Positions 1 through 5,669 of a DNA stretch of 5,669 bases are shown in pieces. Every line of letters starts with the position of its first letter. Positions within the stretch are counted from its first letter, which is position 1. The stretch comes from Clostridium sp. CAG:1013 (GTDB lineage Bacteria; Bacillota; Clostridia; Oscillospirales; Acutalibacteraceae). The position numbers and the translations under genes are program-made. The DNA lies in the NCBI GenBank assembly GCA_000432995.1, contig HF972580.1:1-5669 (forward strand), given 5' to 3'. The notes beneath the pieces were generated by a model. The model had not been told where the DNA came from and ran no database searches. It saw only the letters and a program-made list of their open reading frames with translations.

Positions 1-61
1 CAGAGGATTTGAGTACGGCCTCAAGGCAGCCCGTCGCGCTCCGCAGTTCAGCAAGCGCTGA
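1..61 (+). CDS. rpsI: 30S ribosomal protein S9, C-terminal end (partial)
   Basis: The reading frame starting at base 2 encodes 19 residues ending in GLKAARRAPQFSKR, followed by TGA at 59-61. This basic tail ending in PQFSKR is the hallmark C-terminus of bacterial ribosomal protein S9, which reaches into the P-site region of the small subunit. Only the end of the gene is present; the start lies beyond the left edge. In most bacteria rpsI is the last gene of the rplM-rpsI operon. That fits the strong hairpin with a T tract that begins 33 bases after the stop. The gene converges with the sugar-use operon on the other strand, so this is a core/accessory junction. The identification rests on a short but highly conserved stretch. 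Confidence 0.93.
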   Translation, partial: RGFEYGLKAARRAPQFSKR

Positions 62-93
62 TTGGTTTTACCAACCGAATCAAAATGCTTTAC

Positions 94-128
94 AAAACCC
101 CGGAAATCAATTTTCCGGGGTTTTTCTT
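94..128 (+). terminator. Intrinsic terminator of rpsI (possibly bidirectional)
   Basis: The arms at 94-106 (AAAACCCCGGAAA) and 112-124 pair perfectly over 13 bp around a 5-base loop. The + strand continues as TTTTTCTT, a good U tract. On the - strand the same stem is followed by only TTTTG, part of which belongs to the stem, so termination in that direction would be weaker. It lies 33 bases after the rpsI stop, the expected place for the end of the rplM-rpsI transcript. Confidence 0.92.
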
Positions 129-170
129 ATGTGGGTTCCCCCTGCACAGAAGAGGTTACTCTAGCTGCAG

Positions 171-200
171 AGCACTCTGTAGTTTTACAGGGTGCTTTTT
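171..200 (+). terminator. Second hairpin with T tract, probable back-up terminator
   Basis: AGCACTCTGTA at 171-181 pairs with TACAGGGTGCT at 186-196, giving 11 bp with one wobble pair around a GTTT loop. TTTTT follows at 196-200. The T tract is on the + strand only; read on the - strand the stem is followed by CTGCAG, so it points the same way as rpsI. It would catch transcripts that read through the hairpin at 94-128. No + strand gene lies between the two hairpins, so it could also be the end of a small transcript I cannot see. Confidence 0.65.
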
Positions 201-230
201 GCATTTCGGAAACTGTAATTTCAGAAGCAG

Positions 231-268
231 AAAAAGCCGCCACTTTATAAATTCAAAGTGACGGCTTT
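231..268 (-). terminator. Intrinsic terminator of the - strand operon
   Basis: On the - strand, AAAGCCGTCACTTT (268 to 255) pairs with AAAGTGGCGGCTTT (246 to 233) over 14 bp, including one G-U wobble, with an 8-base loop. The run TTTTTCT ends at and follows the stem. Read on the + strand, the wobble becomes a C-A mismatch, which suggests the structure evolved for - strand RNA, although T-rich sequence also follows on the + side. It lies about 112 bases after the aldolase stop codon and is the likely end of the whole operon transcript. Confidence 0.85.
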
Positions 269-380
269 CTCTATTTCTAGGAGCAATATCAATAAGTAGA
301 TATAAGGTGAAGGTAACGAACTGGCATATCATCGCCGACCTGAAAGCGGCGCTGACCTGCTGCACAGATTCCCTGTGGAT
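269..380. other. Noncoding 3' region between the aldolase gene and its terminator
   Basis: The whole gene-free stretch 62-380 consists of three hairpins followed by these 112 bases. I see no credible gene here: no reading frame with a ribosome binding site, and no tRNA-like folding. On the + strand, bases 307-365 translate as KVTNWHIIADLKAALTCC-like sequence, which faintly recalls a transposase segment but is far too short to call. On the - strand this would be the 3' untranslated part of the operon mRNA. Confidence 0.5.
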
Positions 381-1316
381 TTACTTTATGGAGCAGCACT
401 TTTCCCAATACAGTTTAGACTGTCTCTGCAAAGCGTCCATTTCCAGTTTGACAGCACTGGGCAAATCAGAAACCTCTCCACGACGGGAATAAATCTGGAA
501 CCCATCCAGCAGATTGGAAAGATAGTACTTGGCACAGGAAGGATATGTCCGACACTCCGCAGCAGAGGAAACGGAAATGAAATCGGAAAGTTCCTGGGCG
601 AATTCTGGGTGGCTGCGGAAATTTTCACACAGCCAACGATAGAGTTCCGGATGGATATTTGCCATAACTCCGTTGTAGCCGGCCGCGCCGTCCTGAAGGC
701 TTTGCAGCAGCGTGTCGGAATTGGCGTTGAAAAGTCTCAGGGGCGACCCTTTGATCGCTTGGACTCTTTCGCGGATCATGTCGGCGTCGCAGCATGTATC
801 CTTGAAAAAGGAGAAACGTCCTGTATCCGCACAATATTTCATTTCTTCTATTGTGAGAAGCTTTTTAAAGGGATGGGGGCATTCGTAAATCCCCAGAGGA
901 ACCGTATCGTCAATGCGGGAAAGGAATTTATCCAGATATTTCAGGAAACTGTCCTCCCCGTCATGGCAAAACCGGTTACTGACCAGTACCACGGCACAGC
1001 ATCCAGATTCTCTTGCAGCTTCAAAGTCCCGAAGCTGATCTTCTTCCGAATCTGAAACATGGCCGGAAACTACCACAGGTACTCTTCCGGCAACGGTATC
1101 CACGACGAATTTCCCCAGCTTGCGGCGTTCCTCTCTTGTGAGAAGCTCCATTTCGCTGGACTGGCACACCGCGAAGATACCGTCTATTCCCCGCTCCAAA
1201 TACCATTCGATCAGCCGTTCTGTCATGGCATAGTCGATTTTGTGATCGGCGGTGAATGGTGTAATCATGGTTACCCAGGCTTCTGCACGTTTACAGGTGC
1301 AGTTTTTTTCGTCCAT
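381..1316 (-). CDS. Class I aldolase of the dihydrodipicolinate synthase / N-acetylneuraminate lyase superfamily
   Basis: This 311-residue protein has the usual length and TIM-barrel plan of the DHDPS/NAL (DapA/NanA) superfamily, whose members form a Schiff base with pyruvate or a 2-keto acid. Visible landmarks are MITPF at 17-21, the carboxylate-binding loop region CQSSEMELLTREER at 51-64, the catalytic tyrosine in GIYECP (Tyr144), the Schiff-base lysine in FFKDT (Lys172), and a C-terminal barrel segment GAAGYNGVMANIHPELY at 210-226. The loop normally reads GTTGE or GSTGE; here it is CQSSE. The substrate arginine that follows the tyrosine in true DapA is absent (YECPHPF), which argues against a lysine-biosynthesis role. 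The start ATG has AAAGGA 10 bases upstream (1327-1332). The gene follows the binding protein after a 118-base gap with a stem-loop. The context suggests a catabolic lyase for a sialic acid or other 2-keto-3-deoxy sugar acid; the substrate is unknown. Confidence 0.9.
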   Translation of the reverse strand: MDEKNCTCKRAEAWVTMITPFTADHKIDYAMTERLIEWYLERGIDGIFAVCQSSEMELLTREERRKLGKFVVDTVAGRVPVVVSGHVSDSEEDQLRDFEAARESGCCAVVLVSNRFCHDGEDSFLKYLDKFLSRIDDTVPLGIYECPHPFKKLLTIEEMKYCADTGRFSFFKDTCCDADMIRERVQAIKGSPLRLFNANSDTLLQSLQDGAAGYNGVMANIHPELYRWLCENFRSHPEFAQELSDFISVSSAAECRTYPSCAKYYLSNLLDGFQIYSRRGEVSDLPSAVKLEMDALQRQSKLYWEKCCSIK

Positions 1317-1379
1317 TTAGGCAACATCCTTTCTGTTTTGAGATTCTCCGTTCTTCAGCCACTAGTTGGCCGACGTGAA

Positions 1380-1415
1380 GATCCCCCTGATCCCAGTAGG
1401 AGAATCAGGGGGATC
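1380..1415 (-). terminator. Intercistronic stem-loop after the solute-binding protein gene (partial terminator or mRNA stabiliser)
   Basis: GATCCCCCTGAT at 1380-1391 and ATCAGGGGGATC at 1404-1415 form a perfect 12-bp GC-rich stem with a 12-base loop, starting 19 bases past the binding-protein stop codon. On the - strand the sequence after the stem is TTCACGTC, not a real T run, so strong termination is doubtful. Stem-loops after binding-protein genes are known in other ABC importer operons (for example malE-malF) to protect the upstream message and lower expression of genes further along. I infer that role here. Confidence 0.7.
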
Positions 1416-1434
1416 CTTTCCCGAAATAGTATGA

Positions 1435-3108
1435 TTATTTCGCGACTACATCGTACGCTTTCTGCTTGAGCTCCACAAACTGATCCAGACCGGCATTCTT
1501 CATGTTCTGCACATAAGCATCCCATCCGCTATCAATATCAACCTTGCCAGTGATGAAGTCTGCGAAGGCAGTCTTTCTCACGTTTGCCAGGTCGGTGGAG
1601 TACTGTTTTGCCATTGCGGTATCGTCCGCAGACAGAGGTCCTTCAATGTAGACCCACTCGTTGGGCATGACCTTGTCTTTGTAGACGTTTTCATAAGCCC
1701 ATGCGCGAGAGGTTTCGTCTTCCAGGTTCTTGTCGTACCAAACATTCTCATAGAAATTCTGGTCGCGCAGGCCGATAAAGCCGTTGTGCATACCCAGATC
1801 CTTGGAATTTTCGGTCATCAAATCGGTAGACTCTTCCCAGAACAGTTCGTAAGCCTTGCCATCCTCGTTATAATCCCAGGCAACGCCCTTGGTTCCGCGG
1901 TTTACAGTGATCATGGCTTCGGGATCGGACGCAATCCATTCCAGCATACGCAGAGTGGCGATAGGATAAGGATTGGTAGAAGAGATCATGGCAGCGTTCG
2001 TTACACCGGAAACGTAAGCCTGGCTTCTGATGTAGGACTCTTTACCGTTCTCCGCGTCCAGGGGACCCATGGGAACGGTCATGTCAGGCTGACGGCTGGC
2101 ATAAGAGCCATAGGAAGCGATGATGGGAGGATTGGAAGAGGTCTTGGAAATGTAGGTGGTCCAGTCATCCGTGAATACTTCAGGCGGAATCAGCTCCAAA
2201 GCATAGAGATCACGCAGATACTTCAAAGGCTCTTTGATGTCAGGGTTGGTGGACTGATCCTTTACCACGCCATCCTGCACCACCAGATAATCCGCAGAGG
2301 TTACCGGTACGCCGAAGGAAGCATAAATATCAAACTGGCCGCCAACATAGTTGTCAAAGAAGAAATAGAAGGGCACAACATTTTCAGGGATGGAGCCCTT
2401 GCCCGCGTTCTCTTTTACAGCAAGCAGAGCTTCTTTGAACTCTTCGGTTGTGGTGGGAACTTCCAGATTCAGCTCTTCCAGCCAAGGCTCGATAAACAGC
2501 CACTGGTCGCGGAGGTCACGGTCGAAGTCCGCGAAATCCACATAAGGCAGGGAGTAGAGCTTGCCATCCAGCAATTCCATATTATAGCACACTTCATTGT
2601 TTTTGAAAAAGTCGTTCCAAGTGGGAGCGTACTCTTCAAGAAGCGGCTCCAACTCAACCAGGTCACCGGACTGCGCCGCGGTGGTAAGCACAGTAGAGGC
2701 TGCGCCAGTGGACATGATCAGGTCAGGATAGTCACGGCTTGCAAACATCAGGTTTGCTTTTTCCACGTCCTTGTACATTTCCACTTCCACTTTAATGTTG
2801 GTCTTTTCCTCTACATATTTCCAAACATTTGTGGTGTCCTTATCGGGACGCATGGAGTCAAACTTGATGCCTGCCGTAATGGTAATAGGCTCTTTGGCGA
2901 TGGGCAAGCCCTCCTTGTTTGTAGCTCCTCCATCAAGATCCTCTGCCTCAGCTTCCGAACTCACGGAAGTTTCAGAGCTTATGGAAGTCTCTGAACCCTC
3001 TGTGCCTGAGGTGCCACTTTCTGACGGTTTTTGGCCGCATCCGGCTACGGATGTGAGAATAAGAACTGCCGCCAGGCAAAGCGCTGCCCACTTCTTCCTC
3101 AATTTCAT
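1435..3108 (-). CDS. Lipoprotein solute-binding protein of a carbohydrate ABC importer (LplA-like)
   Basis: This 557-residue protein has a lipoprotein signal: basic start MKLRKK, hydrophobic core WAALCLAAVLILTS and lipobox VAGC, with Cys24 as the lipidated residue. A Ser/Thr/Glu-rich linker (about 25-66) containing a short SETSISSETSVSSE repeat tethers the domain to the membrane. The rest (about 72-557) is a large family 1-type solute-binding fold, with the N-terminal ITITAGIKFDS strand and the ASRDYPDLIMSTG segment (about 129-141) seen in LplA-type proteins of Firmicutes. It is the outer-surface receptor that hands its ligand to the permeases encoded upstream. The start has AAAGGAG at 3117-3123, 8 bases before the ATG, and lies 19 bases after the preceding stop. 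The ligand cannot be read from sequence; the size suits sugars or oligosaccharides. The gene order (permeases, hydrolase, receptor) separates it from its permeases. Confidence 0.93.
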   Translation of the reverse strand: MKLRKKWAALCLAAVLILTSVAGCGQKPSESGTSGTEGSETSISSETSVSSEAEAEDLDGGATNKEGLPIAKEPITITAGIKFDSMRPDKDTTNVWKYVEEKTNIKVEVEMYKDVEKANLMFASRDYPDLIMSTGAASTVLTTAAQSGDLVELEPLLEEYAPTWNDFFKNNEVCYNMELLDGKLYSLPYVDFADFDRDLRDQWLFIEPWLEELNLEVPTTTEEFKEALLAVKENAGKGSIPENVVPFYFFFDNYVGGQFDIYASFGVPVTSADYLVVQDGVVKDQSTNPDIKEPLKYLRDLYALELIPPEVFTDDWTTYISKTSSNPPIIASYGSYASRQPDMTVPMGPLDAENGKESYIRSQAYVSGVTNAAMISSTNPYPIATLRMLEWIASDPEAMITVNRGTKGVAWDYNEDGKAYELFWEESTDLMTENSKDLGMHNGFIGLRDQNFYENVWYDKNLEDETSRAWAYENVYKDKVMPNEWVYIEGPLSADDTAMAKQYSTDLANVRKTAFADFITGKVDIDSGWDAYVQNMKNAGLDQFVELKQKAYDVVAK

Positions 3109-3127
3109 GTTTTACACTCCTTTGTTA

Positions 3128-4579
3128 TTATTTTTCAGCAGCTACTTCTTCTGTATAGCTGCGAAAGTCCTTGATACGGTGGAAAGTCGCGTAGTTCGCG
3201 TCATGGAAGTTTCGAGCACCATTTAGTGAGGTGCGACACTGATATATCAAATCATCCCCATCAATAGCCATGCTCACATATTGGAATCCCACAAAATCTT
3301 TGTCCGCATCTCGATAGTCCAACAGCCGTTTCACGATCTTAAAGTGGATCATATCGCTGGAACAAGCCAGAGACATGACGGTTCTGGCGTTTGGCTGCGC
3401 GGCATAGACGATCTCGCTTGCAACAGACCAATACATGTGAGATTTTTCATCGTACAGCAGATCAAATTTGGAATTGCTTCCTCCATTGAAATCAGCTACA
3501 CCATAGTAGGTGAGAGGTGCTTCCGGATCCTCCAGATCTCCTTTTAGGATCAGCGCTTTTCCGTAAGCGGTGGTGTTTCCATTCATTTGGAGACGGAGGA
3601 AATCGTAAATACCTCCATCAGGTCCCACAACCGCATTTCCTTCCAACCCGGAGGGCTCTCTTACACCGGGACCGCTCTCCCATTGGATACCGGTGTCCCA
3701 AGCTCTGTCGAAAGCGGTGAAGCCGGTGCAGCTCCAGTTTTCGGCGCACATAAGATCCGCGTCAGCGTCGATGGATAAAAGTCCGTTTGCGTGTCCGCCT
3801 TTTTTCCAAGCGCCGTAATCAACGCCGGTATACAGCCGATTGTTTGGCGCCAGAATGACAGGCATGGGAGCTTTATGAGGGCCGGCCTCTTGGGAAGAGG
3901 ATGCTCCGGGGAGCAAAGTGACTGGATCGGACCAAGTCTTTCCTTCGTCAGAGGATTTGGCAATGTACAAGTTGCCGTATTCCGTGGTATTGGCCATCAG
4001 GTAAAGGATGCCTTTATGGACGAAGAGTTTTCCCCAGAAACAGGGGAACAAGTCGGTCACATACCGCCAGGACTCTCCTCCGTCGTCAGAACGAAAGACA
4101 AGGGAAAGATTTTGCGGGGCGCCTCCGCTGAATACGTCCATACAGGCCAAGAGTGCACCAGAAGGAAGTTTGACCAGGGAGGGGCTGCAAAGACTCCTGC
4201 CGGAAAAATCGTAAATGGGATCACTGGGATGCAGGTAGTTGATTACAACACCCGGAACTTCTCCTGTCCGTGCCAGCCGGAGATCACTCCTTGCTCCGGA
4301 AGAAAGACGTTCCACATAGAATTCATAATCTTTCTGCTCTTCCAAATCCGGAAGAATTGCGGTATACTTAGTTGTTTCCACAAAGTTGAAAGGGAAATCT
4401 GTCAGGCGTCTCCGATAGAATACTCTGTAGGTTTCGCCGTTTTCTCCGCCGTTGTCGATCCATTCCAGTTCAATGAAATTTTTACCGGGGGCAAGGCGGC
4501 AGATATAGGGAGCGTTTTTCTTTTCTGTTTCTGTAAGCCGGGTATACGGCCGAAAACCAATTCCTGAGTAACACTTCAT
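3128..4579 (-). CDS. Cytoplasmic sialidase-like (Asp-box beta-propeller) protein with N-terminal FN3-like domain
   Basis: This 483-residue protein has no signal peptide or membrane segment, so it probably acts in the cytoplasm. Residues about 25-107 look like a fibronectin type III fold (IELEWIDNG, YRVFYRR, TAILPDLEEQKDYEFYV). The rest resembles the sialidase beta-propeller. It has two textbook Asp boxes (S-x-D-x-G-x-x-W), SDDGGESW at 164-171 and SSDEGKTW at 209-216, plus a looser SSDMIHF at 407-413. The stretch LCSPSLVKLPSGALLA (130-145) aligns with the YRIPSLV...LPDGTLLA start of sialidases, but the arginine of RIP is replaced by cysteine. A distinctive C-terminal block, RTSLNGARNFHDANYATFHRI, spans 449-469. 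AGGAGG at 4588-4593 precedes the ATG by 8 bases, and the gene starts 15 bases after the permease stop. It is likely a glycosidase or related sugar enzyme acting on the imported compound; neuraminidase activity is not assured. Confidence 0.82.
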   Translation of the reverse strand: MKCYSGIGFRPYTRLTETEKKNAPYICRLAPGKNFIELEWIDNGGENGETYRVFYRRRLTDFPFNFVETTKYTAILPDLEEQKDYEFYVERLSSGARSDLRLARTGEVPGVVINYLHPSDPIYDFSGRSLCSPSLVKLPSGALLACMDVFSGGAPQNLSLVFRSDDGGESWRYVTDLFPCFWGKLFVHKGILYLMANTTEYGNLYIAKSSDEGKTWSDPVTLLPGASSSQEAGPHKAPMPVILAPNNRLYTGVDYGAWKKGGHANGLLSIDADADLMCAENWSCTGFTAFDRAWDTGIQWESGPGVREPSGLEGNAVVGPDGGIYDFLRLQMNGNTTAYGKALILKGDLEDPEAPLTYYGVADFNGGSNSKFDLLYDEKSHMYWSVASEIVYAAQPNARTVMSLACSSDMIHFKIVKRLLDYRDADKDFVGFQYVSMAIDGDDLIYQCRTSLNGARNFHDANYATFHRIKDFRSYTEEVAAEK

Positions 4580-4594
4580 TTTCGTTCCCTCCTG

Positions 4595-5503
4595 TTATCC
4601 TTTCACGGAGCCGATCATGATGCCTTTGACGAAGTATTTCTGGACGAAGGGATAAACACACAGCAGCGGCAGAGAAGAAACTATGATAACGGCATACCGC
4701 ATAGATTCTACCAGAAGGACTGCTGCAGCAGCGTCACCACCGGAACTTGCAGCGGCATCGCTTGCCATTGCCATTGCGGACTGGTTGACGATCAAATCCC
4801 GCAGGATCATCTGCAGAGGCATTTGGTTCTCATCGTTGAGGTAAATCATGGCATTGAACCAGGAGTTCCATTGAGCGACTGCGGCAAAGAGCACCAGAAC
4901 AGCGATCAGCGACTGAGAAACCGGGAGGACAACGCGGAAAAATGTTTTCGCGTGGGAGCATCCGTCAAGAGCGGCTGCCTCAAAAAGTTCTTCCGGAATG
5001 GTGGACTTGATAAAGGTACGGCTGATAATAATGTTGTTGACGTTGACAGCACCCAGAAGAATGATGATGATGGGGTTGCCATAAAGACCAAGGTTGCGGA
5101 CGATCAGGTAGGTGGGGATCAAACCACCGTTGAAGAACATGGTGAAAATAAAGATTCCTAAAAAGATCTTTTTGCCCGGCAGGTTTCCTCTGGAGAAAGC
5201 GAAACCGCTCATCAGGGAAATCATAACCGAAAGAAAAGTATAGCCGATGGTGTAAAAAATCGTGTTTCTGTATCCGGACCAGATAGGTTCATAGCCGATC
5301 ACTTCTTTATAACCATCCAGATTGATATCAATGGGGTAGAGGACTACTTGTCCACTGGATACCGCGCTGGGATCGCTGATAGACGCAATGACAACGAAGT
5401 AAAGAGGATATGCCACGATGATCAGAAGGAGTACGGAAATTGTGATATTTACAATATCAAATGTCAGGTCTCCTCTGGAGCGTTTGATTCTTGTTTTATT
5501 CAT
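4595..5503 (-). CDS. Carbohydrate ABC transporter permease, LplC type
   Basis: This 302-residue integral membrane protein is one half of the importer channel. Hydrophobic segments are visible at about 16-41, 82-103, 112-136, 144-162, 196-220 and 270-286, the six-helix plan of MalG-like permeases. The cytoplasmic EAA loop that docks the ATPase is at about 171-194 (EELFEAAALDG...VVLP). FFNGGLIPTYLIVRNLGLYGN and the ending YFVKGIMIGSVKG are typical of the LplC/YtcP group. An Ala/Ser/Gly-rich stretch (about 242-262) lies before the last helix. I chose the ATG at 5501-5503 (MNKTRIKRS). A second in-frame ATG at 5510-5512 would add three residues but sits only 3 bases from AGGAGG. No ATPase gene is in view; importers of this type often share a common MsmX-like ATPase encoded elsewhere. 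Confidence 0.93.
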   Translation of the reverse strand: MNKTRIKRSRGDLTFDIVNITISVLLLIIVAYPLYFVVIASISDPSAVSSGQVVLYPIDINLDGYKEVIGYEPIWSGYRNTIFYTIGYTFLSVMISLMSGFAFSRGNLPGKKIFLGIFIFTMFFNGGLIPTYLIVRNLGLYGNPIIIILLGAVNVNNIIISRTFIKSTIPEELFEAAALDGCSHAKTFFRVVLPVSQSLIAVLVLFAAVAQWNSWFNAMIYLNDENQMPLQMILRDLIVNQSAMAMASDAAASSGGDAAAAVLLVESMRYAVIIVSSLPLLCVYPFVQKYFVKGIMIGSVKG

Positions 5504-5515
5504 AACAGCCATCTC

Positions 5516-5521
5516 CCTCCT
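5516..5521 (-). promoter_or_regulatory. Ribosome binding site overlapping the upstream stop codon
   Basis: AGGAGG on the - strand shares its first base with the TAA stop (5523-5521) of the LplB-type permease and runs on as GGAG (5516-5513). The two candidate ATGs of the next gene lie 3 bases (5512) and 12 bases (5503) after AGGAGG. GGAG at 5516-5513 is 9 bases from the ATG at 5503, which favours that start. The arrangement suggests translational coupling of the two permeases, so that they are made in equal amounts. Confidence 0.65.
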
Positions 5522-5669
5522 TACCACAGCGAATCCTGGCCTAATTTCCGGCTGATGCGATTGACGATAATAATCAAAGCGAAATTGATGACAGAGTTAA
5601 ACAAACCAATGGCAGTGGAAAGACTGTACTGCCCTTCTTTAATACCGATTTTGTACACATAGGTATTGA
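5521..5669 (-). CDS. Carbohydrate ABC transporter permease, LplB type, C-terminal end (partial)
   Basis: Reading the - strand from 5667 gives 48 residues, NTYVYKIGI...SRKLGQDSLW, then TAA at 5523-5521. The pattern TYVYKIGIKEGQYSLSTAIG, then a final hydrophobic helix (GLFNSVINFALIIIVNRIS), then a short tail ending in SLW is characteristic of the C-terminus of LplB/YteP-type sugar permeases. It is the natural partner of the LplC-type permease that starts 17 bases after its stop. The rest of the gene, and probably the operon promoter, lie beyond the right edge. Confidence 0.9.
   Translation of the reverse strand, partial: NTYVYKIGIKEGQYSLSTAIGLFNSVINFALIIIVNRISRKLGQDSLW

Noticed and set aside
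62..74. Small TTGGT/ACCAA hairpin just after rpsI
   Set aside because: Only 5 bp with a 3-base loop; too weak to assign a role next to the strong terminator at 94-124.
62..250. Small + strand frame directly after rpsI
   Set aside because: It spans two terminator hairpins and has no ribosome binding site; the sequence is explained by the stems.
156..365. Small - strand frame (69 codons) after the aldolase gene
   Set aside because: It runs straight through the terminator hairpin at 233-268 and has no ribosome binding site, so it is not a plausible gene.
375..1055. + strand open frame of 226 codons opposite the aldolase gene
   Set aside because: The opposite strand encodes a full DHDPS-superfamily enzyme with its catalytic residues; this frame shows no family features.
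381..1316. Calling the aldolase dapA (lysine biosynthesis) or nanA outright
   Set aside because: The GTTGE loop and the DapA substrate arginine are both absent. The catabolic context argues against DapA, while the altered loop leaves NanA unproven.
1362..1374. Near-palindrome around ACTAGT in the gap before the aldolase gene, as a possible operator
   Set aside because: The arms are only four to five bases and imperfect, with no second copy and no visible promoter to go with it.
1786..2994. Long open frame (about 400 codons) on the + strand opposite the solute-binding protein gene
   Set aside because: It has no ribosome binding site, and its translation is His/Arg/Gly-rich with no recognisable domain. 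The opposite strand carries a clear lipoprotein with a signal peptide and a good ribosome binding site. It is a by-product of codon bias.
3791..4567. + strand open frame of about 258 codons opposite the Asp-box protein gene
   Set aside because: No ribosome binding site or domain; the opposite strand has the Asp boxes and a well-placed ribosome binding site.

Overview
The window looks like a chromosomal segment of a Gram-positive anaerobe of the class Clostridia. The evidence is purine-rich AGGAGG-type ribosome binding sites, a lipoprotein-type solute-binding protein, a sugar importer of the LplA/LplB/LplC kind, and intrinsic terminators with T tracts. I cannot name the genus.

Layout. Bases 1-61 (+ strand) are the last codons of rpsI, encoding ribosomal protein S9; the C-terminal tail is unmistakable. 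Bases 62-380 hold no gene but contain three strong hairpins. Two are oriented as intrinsic terminators for rpsI (+ strand) and one as a terminator for the operon converging from the right (- strand). From 381 to the right edge everything is on the - strand. In transcription order (right to left) this is: the end of an LplB-type permease (partial, 5521-5669), an LplC-type permease (4595-5503), a cytoplasmic FN3-like plus Asp-box (sialidase-like) protein (3128-4579), a lipoprotein solute-binding protein (1435-3108), and a class I aldolase of the DHDPS/N-acetylneuraminate lyase superfamily (381-1316). The first four genes are 15-19 bases apart. The aldolase is separated from the binding protein by 118 bases that contain a perfect 12-bp stem-loop. 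The operon promoter and any regulator lie beyond the right edge.

How the genes may work together (inference). The lipoprotein captures a sugar or oligosaccharide and the LplB/LplC pair imports it; an ATPase must come from elsewhere. The signal-less beta-propeller protein would act on the imported compound inside the cell, and the aldolase would cleave a 2-keto-3-deoxy sugar acid to pyruvate plus an aldehyde. A sialidase-like protein next to a NanA-superfamily aldolase suggests sialic acid at first sight. However, both enzymes have altered signature motifs: no RIP arginine in the propeller, and CQSSE in place of GTTGE in the aldolase. Neither nanE nor nanK is in view. A different acidic sugar is therefore equally possible, and this is the most interesting question in the window.
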